NCBI RefSeq assembly: GCF_010500615.1 | Contig: NZ_JAAGNX010000003.1 | Coordinates: 776,123-840,122, forward strand | Source: Oceanipulchritudo coccoides | GTDB taxonomy: Bacteria > Verrucomicrobiota > Verrucomicrobiia > Opitutales > Oceanipulchritudinaceae | Direction: 5' to 3' | DNA: 64,000 bases | Part shown: positions 18,906 to 27,175 of the stretch, piece by piece | Layout: each line of letters starts with the position of its first letter | Numbering within the stretch: position 1 is the stretch's first letter | Notes under the pieces: generated by a model | Database searches by the model: none | Seen by the model: the letters and a program-made list of their open reading frames with translations, nothing else | What the model was told of the DNA's origin: nothing | Made by a program: the position numbers and the translations under genes

Positions 18906-21686
18906 TCAATTGACCACGAGGCGCATGAATTGCTTTTCGCCTGGCGCAGGAAGAGTCAACATCCGGAGAACAACCGTTTCTGTCCCGTCAAGGTTATCGA
19001 CCACGCTGAACTCCTCGGTATCTGAATCCGCCGGATCCCACTGGACGAGGTCACTCGAAACCATGGCGTTGATCTGCGTGCCACCCAGTTCCTTGAGCCG
19101 GACAAACTGGAGGGCGAGATATTTGCTGCCTTCATGATCCACCATCATGCTGGTCGGCCGGTGGGCACTGTTTGCTGACCAGGCATCCGAACCAAAGGCC
19201 TGCTCCTCGATATTGCTCAGGCCGTCTTTATCAGCGTCCCCGCCCGACTCGAGCACGGGCACATCGGTCGAGGCCATGAGCGTCGGCGGGCACTTGCCGT
19301 TGTCGTTCCAAAGGTCATACATCTTGTCACCGATGTTCCCTTCCGGTCCGTTATTTTCGTTCTTGAGGAATTCGATAAACTCCTTGCTGGTGCTCTGATA
19401 ATAGAGATTTACCTCGGCCCGCACGGCCCCGGCAGGAACCGTGTAGCTGGAGTCGTCCCAATTCTGGCCGTCAGCGTAGGTATGGCCGACAGGCTGTCCG
19501 CCAAATTCAGCAAAGGCGGCATTTGTGAATCCCAAGGGCGGGATGCGGTTGTCCTCAAAGATCTTGTTGTTGAGGACAAAGTGCAGCGAGGGGCCTTCAG
19601 CGAGGCCAGTCGCTGTGGCGACGTTGGTATCGATGCCCGGATGGACTTCATAGATCTTCGCCTCGACATCATGGCCCAAGACACCCGTTGATGGATCATA
19701 AGCCGCCGACTCGGAAATCAACGTGTCCGAGCCATCAAAGAATTTCACGTTCACCCAGATCCTTCGCCCTTCCGGATAACCCGTTGGCAATTTGTGGCCG
19801 GTCTTATTGGTCACGCGGACGACGAGATCCCCGATTGTCTGCTCCGAGGTCAGCTCAGCCGCGTTCTCCAGCATGTATTCCGCCCGGGCAATGCCAGCTT
19901 GGACGGCAACCAGATCCACATGCGGATAATCGGCAGGATTGATCCAGTCGATGGAGCCGTTGGCGATCAGTTCCGGAATCCAGGTGCTGCCTCCCGTCAT
20001 GTCGTGCAAAGGCAGGTTTGGTCGCTCGGGAACAGTATTGGTGAGTGGGTTTGCCCCATAGCCTAGAACGTCGCTCATATGGCAGTCCTGACAGGTCGAA
20101 ACGGATCCACCGGGTTTGTTCCCGGCAAACTCAGGTGCGTAGACACCCAGCGGGGTGTTATACATGCTGGCTTTCCATTCACTATAGGTTCTCTCCACCG
20201 GGACAATACTGTGCGGTGAATAGGTCGTGTTGGGCTGGTCCAATGTTTGCGGTTGGAATACCCCAAACTCGTCCTCGATAAAGGCGGGGTTGCTCACGTC
20301 GTGGCAAGTGCCGCAGAATTCTCCCGTCCGGTGAAATGGAGATTCCAGGAAATCGTGCCCACCGGGGGCAGAGGAAAGATTGAAGGGGCCCCGCTTATGG
20401 GTGGCCAGCTCATCAACCACGTACATGCCATTGCCATATTCTGCCGGCACGTCAGGAGACGGAAAACTCAAGCCACCCAGGACTTCGAGGTCCCGCAACG
20501 GGCTGAGCCCGGCCTGGTAATTCGGATCGACCATCCGGTGGCACAGGTCACAGGAAACACCGATTTTGTCGTTCTGCAGCATCGCGCTGCCATCGGTGGG
20601 AACGGAGCGGCCTTGAATCCAACCTCGGGAGTCGTGGCAGCGCAGGCAAAGGTCACCCGAATCCGGCGCATCCTGGTTCGCAATGGCCAAATTGGCCTCA
20701 AACAGGGGATCGAGGGACGCCAGCGCCATCATGCTGCCTTTCCAGTTGTTGTAGGGCTCCACACCGGTTACCGCGTCATAATCACCATGACAGACGGCAC
20801 AGTTCTCGGGAGTAGAAGTGAGTGAACCACCCTCAAATGGCTGGCTTCCCGGCATGTCGAAATCCCGCAGCGTCGTGGCAACCAATCCCCCGGGAGGCGA
20901 TTCAACGGTGAAGGTGGCGTTGCTTTCGTCCGTCTCTTCGAGCCCGGCTCCATTAACCACTTCAATCCGGATCAGGGCATCCGTCCGCGGGCGGTTGGCC
21001 ACAAACCATGTGTAGCTGCCTGTGTTACCCAAGCCTTTGACGATGTGTTTATAGTCACCGTCTACATATTCATAAATCTCCACTTCGACGATCCCGCTCT
21101 CCGGATCGTCCGCGGTCCACTGAATCGTTGTCGCTGAATTGCCAACAAGGGTCTCTCCCCCGTTGGGCGTCGTCACCGTGACCGTCGGCGGTGTTGTGTC
21201 CACCCCTACGCTGGGCGTCAAATAAGGGGAAACGTCTCCCGCCGATACGTTTTGGACCATGCCTGCGTTGGAGCCCGATAGACCCGGAAAGGTCGGCAGG
21301 TTCACATAACTTGTCCCATCGCTGATCGCCCCAATTTCAACGCCGTTGTCGAATCCGTCCGAATCCGAGTCGACCAACTCAAGGGCGAACAGACTGCTGT
21401 GAATTTCCGAGGTGCTGCCGTGAGGGGACGCTTCAAAGTCCAAGCCATAAGGATTACGGTCCCCTCCGCCGTCGAAATTATAGTGGCAGACGCCACAATG
21501 ACCCGCATTGCTGGGAAGGTCGTCCAGTTGAGTGCCATTTACAAGGCCTCCATAAAAATTGAAGAATTCCTTCCGGTAAGGGTTCTTGGCCTCAAGCAAA
21601 GTGCTGCCAAAGGTGACTAGAAGGCCGAAGATCAGGGTTGTTGAGAAATGAGGGACAAGGCGGTTCAGGGGAGTGGCTGCTTTCAT
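18906..21686 (-). CDS. Exported hexaheme c-type cytochrome with Ig-like insert and C-terminal beta domain
   Basis: A 926-residue protein with a signal peptide (cleavage near LLEA-KNPYRK). Six CxxCH motifs occur at residues 64-68, 296-300, 347-351, 379-383, 458-462 and 532-536. Between the first and second lies a beta Ig-like domain (TPPTVTVTTPNGGETL ... VNGAGLEETDESNATFTVES). After the hemes comes a region that may be beta-rich (about residues 600-800), then a D-x-D-x-D-G-L-S motif (DADKDGLSNIEEQAFG) and an about 85-residue tail. That tail resembles the tail of the GEVED protein at 8958-11351. The mixture suggests an outer-surface or periplasmic electron-transfer protein. Reductase activity is possible but no family was recognised. 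AGGT lies a few bases before the ATG. Confidence 0.8.
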   Translation of the reverse strand: MKAATPLNRLVPHFSTTLIFGLLVTFGSTLLEAKNPYRKEFFNFYGGLVNGTQLDDLPSNAGHCGVCHYNFDGGGDRNPYGLDFEASPHGSTSEIHSSLFALELVDSDSDGFDNGVEIGAISDGTSYVNLPTFPGLSGSNAGMVQNVSAGDVSPYLTPSVGVDTTPPTVTVTTPNGGETLVGNSATTIQWTADDPESGIVEVEIYEYVDGDYKHIVKGLGNTGSYTWFVANRPRTDALIRIEVVNGAGLEETDESNATFTVESPPGGLVATTLRDFDMPGSQPFEGGSLTSTPENCAVCHGDYDAVTGVEPYNNWKGSMMALASLDPLFEANLAIANQDAPDSGDLCLRCHDSRGWIQGRSVPTDGSAMLQNDKIGVSCDLCHRMVDPNYQAGLSPLRDLEVLGGLSFPSPDVPAEYGNGMYVVDELATHKRGPFNLSSAPGGHDFLESPFHRTGEFCGTCHDVSNPAFIEDEFGVFQPQTLDQPNTTYSPHSIVPVERTYSEWKASMYNTPLGVYAPEFAGNKPGGSVSTCQDCHMSDVLGYGANPLTNTVPERPNLPLHDMTGGSTWIPELIANGSIDWINPADYPHVDLVAVQAGIARAEYMLENAAELTSEQTIGDLVVRVTNKTGHKLPTGYPEGRRIWVNVKFFDGSDTLISESAAYDPSTGVLGHDVEAKIYEVHPGIDTNVATATGLAEGPSLHFVLNNKIFEDNRIPPLGFTNAAFAEFGGQPVGHTYADGQNWDDSSYTVPAGAVRAEVNLYYQSTSKEFIEFLKNENNGPEGNIGDKMYDLWNDNGKCPPTLMASTDVPVLESGGDADKDGLSNIEEQAFGSDAWSANSAHRPTSMMVDHEGSKYLALQFVRLKELGGTQINAMVSSDLVQWDPADSDTEEFSVVDNLDGTETVVLRMLTLPAPGEKQFMRLVVN

Positions 21687-21720
21687 CGGGGACCTGGTTG
21701 CTGGAGGTGAATAAGGGGGT

Positions 21721-21765
21721 CTAATATAAGCTATTAGATATTTTTGTTGACATTCGATAAGTAAT
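21721..21765. promoter_or_regulatory. Palindromes upstream of the hexaheme cytochrome gene
   Basis: CTAATA-N5-TATTAG lies at 21721-21737, about 35 bp upstream of the minus-strand start. The same arms and spacing recur upstream of the TPR gene at 56881-56897. A second, perfect palindrome, ATAAGTA-A-TACTTAT, lies at about 21759-21773. On the minus strand TATATT within the first palindrome could serve as a -10 element. All functions are inference. Confidence 0.35.
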
Positions 21766-21871
21766 ACTTATTGGCTATCCAAGGCTTTGCCAAGAAAAAA
21801 AAGCCCTTGATGAACCCGCCGGAAATATGCGGCTAACGCATGGAAGAAGCGGTCTGGAAGGCGGTGGCAGC

Positions 21872-23140
21872 CTACTTTGACAGACCCTCAACTTCGGCCA
21901 TCGCCAAGCCGGCGATGTGCCCTGCGGTCCATGCCGCCTGGAAGTTGAAGCCACCGGTGAGGCCATCGATATCGAGGCATTCGCCAGCAAAGTGCAAGCC
22001 CGGCACGAGGCGGCTCTCCATCCGGCGAAAATCGATTTCCTTGAGGTGAACCCCGCCGCAGGTAACAAACTCCTCCTTGTTGGTGGTTTTTCCCCGGACT
22101 TCAAAGCGGGAATCGAGCAAGGCCCTGGCAAGCGCGGTCTCCTGATCCTTGGGCAACTGGGCCCAGCGGGTATCGGGAGCAACGCCTGCTGTCTCCATGA
22201 AGCGATCCCAGAGGCGTCGCGGAATCGCTCCGGGATGCTTGTTCTTCACAGTCGCCTTGCCGGAGGATTTTCGATAACGGTTAAAGGATTCCTGTAGTTG
22301 ACTTTCCGATACATTTCCCAACCAGTTGATGGAGATCTCAAACTCGTAAAAGGCTTCCTGCAGGGCACGGGCCTCCCATGCGGACAGGCGCAGGATGGCC
22401 GGACCACTGAACCCGCGATGGGTGATGAGGAGCGGTCCAGATTGGGGAGCGCTCGAGGCAAGGACGCGCACACTGGCATCCTGAACCGAAAGCCCGGCCA
22501 ACCCGATGATCCGTCGATCCGAAACATTGAAGGCAAAGAGCGACGGGGCCAACGGCTCAATGGTGTGTCCCAGTGATTGGATCATGCGGCTGAGCGGCGA
22601 GGCCTTCAGCGACCCGCATGCGATGCAGGCTTTGTCCGCCCGGGCTGTGCTCCCGTCACTGAAACCAAGAGTAAAGGATCCATCCGGAGCGGGGGCCAGC
22701 TTCTCAAGGGCGAGTCCCGTGCGAAGGACTACCCCGCCCTCCCGGGCGGATTGCATGAAGCAGTCGATGATTGTCTGCGAATCATCTGTGACCGGGAACA
22801 TCCGCCCGTCCTCCTCTGTCTTGAGTTCGACACCGCGCTGCGAAAACCAGTCAATTGTGCCCTGTGGTTGCCAGCGATGAAACGCTCCACGCAGCTCGCG
22901 CGAACCGCGCGGATAGAAGGTGGCCAAGCTCGCCGGATCAAAACAGCTGTGCGTGACGTTGCAGCGTCCGCCACCGGAGACCTTCACCTTCTGCAGGAAA
23001 TGCTTCCCCTTCTCGTAGATTGTCACCCGTGCATCCGGATTTGCCTCCGCCACCGTCAAGGCACAGAAAAACCCTGCGGCCCCACCGCCAATAATGGCAA
23101 TTTGCGGGTGTTTCTGTGATGCCTGTTGTGGAGATCCCAT
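21872..23140 (-). CDS. HI0933-family FAD-dependent oxidoreductase (YhiN type)
   Basis: A 422-residue flavoprotein. The N-terminal dinucleotide-binding motif is IAIIGGGAAGFFCAL, followed by the family signature KVKVSGGGRCNVTHS. The C-terminal part has HFAGECLDIDGLTGGFNFQ, the second FAD contact of the HI0933-like family. The family is widespread but its substrate is not established. The start at 23140 is the only one that keeps the FAD motif at a normal distance from the N-terminus. It is divergent from slyX. Confidence 0.9.
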   Translation of the reverse strand: MGSPQQASQKHPQIAIIGGGAAGFFCALTVAEANPDARVTIYEKGKHFLQKVKVSGGGRCNVTHSCFDPASLATFYPRGSRELRGAFHRWQPQGTIDWFSQRGVELKTEEDGRMFPVTDDSQTIIDCFMQSAREGGVVLRTGLALEKLAPAPDGSFTLGFSDGSTARADKACIACGSLKASPLSRMIQSLGHTIEPLAPSLFAFNVSDRRIIGLAGLSVQDASVRVLASSAPQSGPLLITHRGFSGPAILRLSAWEARALQEAFYEFEISINWLGNVSESQLQESFNRYRKSSGKATVKNKHPGAIPRRLWDRFMETAGVAPDTRWAQLPKDQETALARALLDSRFEVRGKTTNKEEFVTCGGVHLKEIDFRRMESRLVPGLHFAGECLDIDGLTGGFNFQAAWTAGHIAGLAMAEVEGLSK

Positions 23141-23259
23141 TAGCTCGATTAAACTGGATGCGCTGGATTACACAGACAATCCCAAAAGGCCACACGGCGT
23201 TGCCGGTCGCCTGTCTGTTCCTTCGTGACAAGTATGCAAAACCTGCCAACAGTAACCCA

Positions 23260-23478
23260 ATGACCCCCGAGGAAGCCATTAGCCACCTTGAACGAGCTGT
23301 CTCAAGGCTTGAAGACCACATCCGAAAGCAGGATGCCGAGATGTACAGCATGTCGAAGCAACTGGATGCCCTGAAAAAGGATTTAAAGCGCCTCGATGCA
23401 CGCGTTGAGGGAAGCGGGGATGGAGCAACCCCCGGACCAGACCGCGATCCGGAGGCGGAAAAACCACCGCACTACTAA
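23260..23478 (+). CDS. slyX: SlyX-family small coiled-coil protein
   Basis: The ATG at 23260 gives 72 residues. The first 45 residues form a charged coiled coil (LERAVSRLEDHIRKQDAEMY and onward), and the protein ends in PPHY, the hallmark end of SlyX. The open frame continues upstream to 23116 without coding character. The function of SlyX is not established. Its end overlaps in another frame with an open stretch of the next gene's longer ORF, but that gene truly starts later, at 23540. Confidence 0.82.
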   Translation: MTPEEAISHLERAVSRLEDHIRKQDAEMYSMSKQLDALKKDLKRLDARVEGSGDGATPGPDRDPEAEKPPHY

Positions 23479-23539
23479 CAATCCGGTTATTCTCAGGTTC
23501 GCTTGTCAGACCCACAATTCTTTATTTCCTACAATTATC

Positions 23540-25174
23540 ATGGTTCGTTCTATTTGCCTCTTGGGGCTCGTCCTCTCTTCATTTCATGCCAATCGGCTCG
23601 AGGCTATCCTCGTGGATGGAGCTTCCGCAGATTGGCCTGTGGATGCGCCCAGCGTCAGCGATCCTGCCGGGGACGGCCAGTCTTCCAGCGCGGATTTCCG
23701 CAAGCTCTCGGTCACCAACGATGCCTACAACCTGTATTTGCTGGTTGAATTTGAGAATCCGGTGAATCTCCGCTTTGCCGACCTGCGCCTCTACATCGAC
23801 GCGGACAATAACCCTTCAACGGGCACCACTTACAGCGGTCGAGGCATGGACTTCAGCTGGGACTTTGACCTAAACCGGGGCACGAGTACCCTTACCGACC
23901 GTGGCGATATTGGTCGCGGGAATTTTATCGAGCGGCTTGCTCCGGAGGGTTCCTCCACAATTCATGAAATTGCCGTCAGCCTGGAAGCCTTGCCGGCCGC
24001 GCGCTCAGGCGAGCCAGTTCACATAGCGCTTATTGAGGAAAATAGCCTGGACCGGATTCCAGACATCGGGTCATCCCTTGCCTACAATTTTTCAGGACCC
24101 CTCTCGGTCCAGCCAATGCCCATTGTCACGCAAAAGTCGCGGCGCTCTGTCCGCATTGTGAGTTGGAATGTTTTACGCGATGCACCGTTTGAAGGAAATA
24201 ACTTGGAGCCGTTCCGCCGGGTCCTTTTCGCAATCAATCCCGACATCGCCATCCTTCAGGAAATTTACGATACCCCGACCAATACGGTCCTCGAGTTCTT
24301 CCAGAAGAACATGCAAATCCCGATTGGGGAAGAATGGTCAATCACCCGCAACAACGACTGTATCACCGTGAGCCGCTACCCCACTGAAGGAAGCTGGTCG
24401 GTCGATGGCAATCTTGTCAGCCGCCATGCAACAGAGGACGTACTGGGCTATCGTCTGCTCATCGCCAATGCCCATCTCCCGTGCTGCAATAGTGGTGAAG
24501 ACGGCCGCATCGAGGAAAGCGCCAACATACTCAATTTGATTGAGGTCCGCTTGAACGACCCAACTCCTGCCCCACAGTCCATCATTATCGGTGGCGATCT
24601 TAACTCGGGCGGGCTTGCCCCCGAGCTGATCGACTTGACCACTACCATCGTGCCTCTTGAGATGGCCAGCCCGCGCCATGTGTATCAGTACGATCAATAC
24701 AGCTGGGGTAGCGACGGCTTGTCCAGATTTGGCTCGAGCAAACTGGACTTTTTTCTCTTCGATCCAGCAACCGTCTTTCGCCAAAAGGCCTACACGCTCG
24801 ACACCGACCTGCTCCCGCAGAGCGCATTGACCGCAATGGGCCTCCAGGCAAATGACACCTTTGTCTCCGATCACCTGCCGCTGGTCCTGGACTTGTCATC
24901 ACGTCACCTGCCTTCTGCATTACAGGCCACGCCAATGCTTGCCAATGGCGATTGCCTTTCAAGTTGGTGGGGCAAATTGAATGGCTTTATTTATCCGGTC
25001 GTCCTTCACGAGCGCCTTGGGTGGCTGCGCCTCCACGAAACAGCGGAGGGCTTCTGGTACGCCGATGAAGATGGCTCCTGGTTCTGGACTGGCCCGGAAA
25101 TCTACCCGTGGTTTTATTCCGTCACCGGAGAGGAATGGCAGTACGATCACCTGCACCGGAATAATTCAAAATAA
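23540..25174 (+). CDS. Exported endonuclease/exonuclease/phosphatase-fold protein with N-terminal beta domain and Trp-rich tail
   Basis: The ATG at 23540 gives 544 residues starting with a signal peptide (VRSICLLGLVLSSFHANRLEA). Residues about 25-190 resemble a CBM9/DOMON-like beta domain (DADNNPSTGTTYSGRGMDFSW). Residues about 200-460 carry EEP-superfamily motifs: RIVSWNVLRD, ILQEIYD, GGDLNSGG and SDHLPLV. EEP enzymes cleave phosphate esters of nucleic acids, lipids or sugars, and the substrate here is unknown. Residues about 474-544 form the Trp-rich module (SSWWGKLNGFIYP, LGWLRLH, GFWYADEDGSWFW, YPWFYSV). A 22-bp gap separates it from the next gene. Confidence 0.82.
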   Translation: MVRSICLLGLVLSSFHANRLEAILVDGASADWPVDAPSVSDPAGDGQSSSADFRKLSVTNDAYNLYLLVEFENPVNLRFADLRLYIDADNNPSTGTTYSGRGMDFSWDFDLNRGTSTLTDRGDIGRGNFIERLAPEGSSTIHEIAVSLEALPAARSGEPVHIALIEENSLDRIPDIGSSLAYNFSGPLSVQPMPIVTQKSRRSVRIVSWNVLRDAPFEGNNLEPFRRVLFAINPDIAILQEIYDTPTNTVLEFFQKNMQIPIGEEWSITRNNDCITVSRYPTEGSWSVDGNLVSRHATEDVLGYRLLIANAHLPCCNSGEDGRIEESANILNLIEVRLNDPTPAPQSIIIGGDLNSGGLAPELIDLTTTIVPLEMASPRHVYQYDQYSWGSDGLSRFGSSKLDFFLFDPATVFRQKAYTLDTDLLPQSALTAMGLQANDTFVSDHLPLVLDLSSRHLPSALQATPMLANGDCLSSWWGKLNGFIYPVVLHERLGWLRLHETAEGFWYADEDGSWFWTGPEIYPWFYSVTGEEWQYDHLHRNNSK

Positions 25175-25196
25175 TCCAGGCAACGATTGAGGTAAT

Positions 25197-26450
25197 ATGC
25201 CACAGCCATTTCAGTCTTCCCCGGACATTGTCGTTATCGGTGCTGGCCTGAGCGGTTTGGCTTGCGCAAGGGCGCTTCGTGCGGCCGGGGAGAATGTCAC
25301 CGTCCTGGAGGCCTCCGATCGCGTGGGCGGGCGCGTGGCAACCGATACCGTGAACGGATTCCGGCTTGACCGTGGATTTCAGGTCTTGCTCACGGCTTAT
25401 CCTGAGGCACAGCGACAGCTGGACTACAAGAAACTGGACTTGAGGAAGATCTATCCAGGGGCCTTGGTTCGCCATGGGAATGCATGGCACCGCGTAGCCG
25501 ACCCATTCCGGCATCCCTTGGATGGAGTCCGGGGCGCCTTCAACCCGATAGGATCCATCGCCGACAAGCTCCGCGTCGGGCGTCTGCGGTTAAGTGGGTT
25601 TAGCTTTGCAAAATACCCGGATTCGACAAGTGCCCTTCAAGCGCTCCAAGCAGAGGGTTTCTCCGCATCCATGATTGAGCGTTTTTTCCGCCCGTTCCTG
25701 GGCGGTGTCTTCCTTGAAACAAAGTTGGAGACAACGGTTCGCAAGATGGAGGATGTCCTGCAAAACTTTGCCCGGGGAGACACGGCAATCCCCGCACGGG
25801 GAATGGAGGAGATCCCGTTACAGCTTGCCGGTGACTTGCCTGCAGAATCAATCCAGTTCGGAAAACGGGCCACGGCACTCGAGGATGGTGCCGTCCATCT
25901 GGAAGATGGGACGAAGCTCGAGCCAAAAATCACGGTTATTGCCACGGATATTCGGGCCGCTCAGAAACTGCTTGGAGAGAATACCCCGCCCGCTCCGGTC
26001 AACAAGGTGGCATGCCTCTACTTCGATGCACCCGTCGCGCCGCCAACGGGACCCTTGCTGGTCCTCAATGGCGAAGGGCACGGCCCCATCAATAATCTCA
26101 CCGTCATGACCAGCGTTTCGCCTGAATACGCGCCTGCAGGACGGCACCTGATTTCAGTCAGCGTTGTCGATCGGGTCGCAATCGCGTCAGATAAACTCGA
26201 ATCACAGGTCCGCGAGCAGCTTGCCGCATGGTTTGGTCAAGGCGCCCAAAATTGGAATCACCTCCGCACCTACCAAATCCCGGAAGCCGTCCCGGCACAG
26301 GGCCAATTCAGGCCGCCAGCCATCCAGCTTGCCCCGGGTCTCTTCCGTTGCGGGGACTATACCGGTGTCGCGTCCCTCGATACCGCACTCGCCAGCGGTG
26401 CTCAAACCGCCAAGGCGATCCTCCAGATTGGTGCTCCCGGTTCCCGCTGA
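25197..26450 (+). CDS. NAD(P)/FAD-dependent amine oxidase-like flavoprotein
   Basis: A 417-residue flavoprotein. The N-terminal motif [20 protein letters not shown] and the signature [20 protein letters not shown] are those of the flavin-containing amine oxidase/phytoene desaturase superfamily. The C-terminal segment [20 protein letters not shown] is the usual second FAD contact. Substrate not assignable. It follows the EEP gene by 22 bp and may share its transcript; it is followed by a 176-bp gap before the hydrogenase operon. Confidence 0.85.
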   Translation: MPQPFQSSPDIVVIGAGLSGLACARALRAAGENVTVLEASDRVGGRVATDTVNGFRLDRGFQVLLTAYPEAQRQLDYKKLDLRKIYPGALVRHGNAWHRVADPFRHPLDGVRGAFNPIGSIADKLRVGRLRLSGFSFAKYPDSTSALQALQAEGFSASMIERFFRPFLGGVFLETKLETTVRKMEDVLQNFARGDTAIPARGMEEIPLQLAGDLPAESIQFGKRATALEDGAVHLEDGTKLEPKITVIATDIRAAQKLLGENTPPAPVNKVACLYFDAPVAPPTGPLLVLNGEGHGPINNLTVMTSVSPEYAPAGRHLISVSVVDRVAIASDKLESQVREQLAAWFGQGAQNWNHLRTYQIPEAVPAQGQFRPPAIQLAPGLFRCGDYTGVASLDTALASGAQTAKAILQIGAPGSR

Positions 26451-26518
26451 GGAACTGGCCGAAGCAGGCAATTCTCAGGAGGTTTGCTATTAATTTCTGT
26501 CATTCTGTGCGCTTATAG

Positions 26519-26602
26519 AATTAGTTTATCTAATTTTAATCTTTTAGCTTCCGCGGGGAATGCCATAAACTCGGGGCAACATTCAAAAAATTCCTCGAGT
26601 TT
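26519..26602. promoter_or_regulatory. Inverted repeats upstream of the hydrogenase operon
   Basis: The 176-bp gap 26451-26626 is AT-richer than its surroundings. It contains AATTAG-TTTAT-CTAATT at 26519-26535 and a 10-bp near-perfect inverted repeat, AAACTCGGGG (26567-26576) with CCTCGAGTTT (26593-26602), separated by 16 nt. The second repeat ends 24 bp before the nuoE-like start. It could be a repressor site or a leader hairpin. No match to a known regulator motif was recognised. Confidence 0.35.
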
Positions 26603-26626
26603 AACCCCATTCGAAAGCGAAGACAG

Positions 26627-27172
26627 ATGCCTGTACAAGATGCTGCCCCGATCGAAGAACCTCTGATTACAAACGAACCCAGCGAGGAAAGCCTGCTTTG
26701 CGAACTGGATGAAATCATCGAGCAATACGCCGGCAAGCCGGGCTCGTTAATCCCGATCCTTCAAATGGCACAAAGTCTGTTCGGTTACCTCCCGGATAGT
26801 GTCATCCGCCGCGTAGCGGAGAAGCTCGAAAAACCCCTCAGCGAAGTGGCTGGGGTCATCGGCTTTTATTCCTTTTTCTCGCGAACGCCACAAGGACGGC
26901 ACCAGATGCGGGTGTGCCTCGGAACAGCCTGCTATGTCCGCGGTGGCAAGGAGGTCCTGGGCGCGCTCAAGAAAGAGCTGGGAATCGACATTGGTGAATC
27001 AACCCCGGATCGCTGCTACTCACTTGAGGTAGGCCGCTGCTTCGGGGCCTGTGGCCTGGCACCGGTGCTGATGGCTGACGTGGATGTCCATCAGCGGGTC
27101 AAGCCATCCAAGATAGGGGAAATCCTGAAGAAATACGAAGACGACGAAAGAGAAACCGGAAAAGGAGCCTAA
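26627..27172 (+). CDS. hydC: NuoE-like [2Fe-2S] subunit of the hydrogenase (HydC type)
   Basis: A 181-residue thioredoxin-like ferredoxin of the NuoE family. The four 2Fe-2S ligands are visible as Cys97 and Cys102 (VCLGTAC) and Cys138 and Cys142 (CFGAC). The helical N-terminal part has the typical segment LIPILQMAQSLFGYLP. It is the first gene of a tight three-gene operon with the HydB-like and HydA genes (gaps of 3 and 12 bp). In HydABC enzymes this subunit relays electrons between the flavin subunit and HydA. Confidence 0.93.
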   Translation: MPVQDAAPIEEPLITNEPSEESLLCELDEIIEQYAGKPGSLIPILQMAQSLFGYLPDSVIRRVAEKLEKPLSEVAGVIGFYSFFSRTPQGRHQMRVCLGTACYVRGGKEVLGALKKELGIDIGESTPDRCYSLEVGRCFGACGLAPVLMADVDVHQRVKPSKIGEILKKYEDDERETGKGA

Positions 27173-27175
27173 GTC

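Noticed and set aside
21786..21815. A transcription terminator (AAGGCTTT ... AAAGCCCTT) after the HI0933-type gene
   Set aside because: The arms are short with an A/T-rich loop and there is no T-run placed after a GC-rich stem; the evidence is too weak to list.
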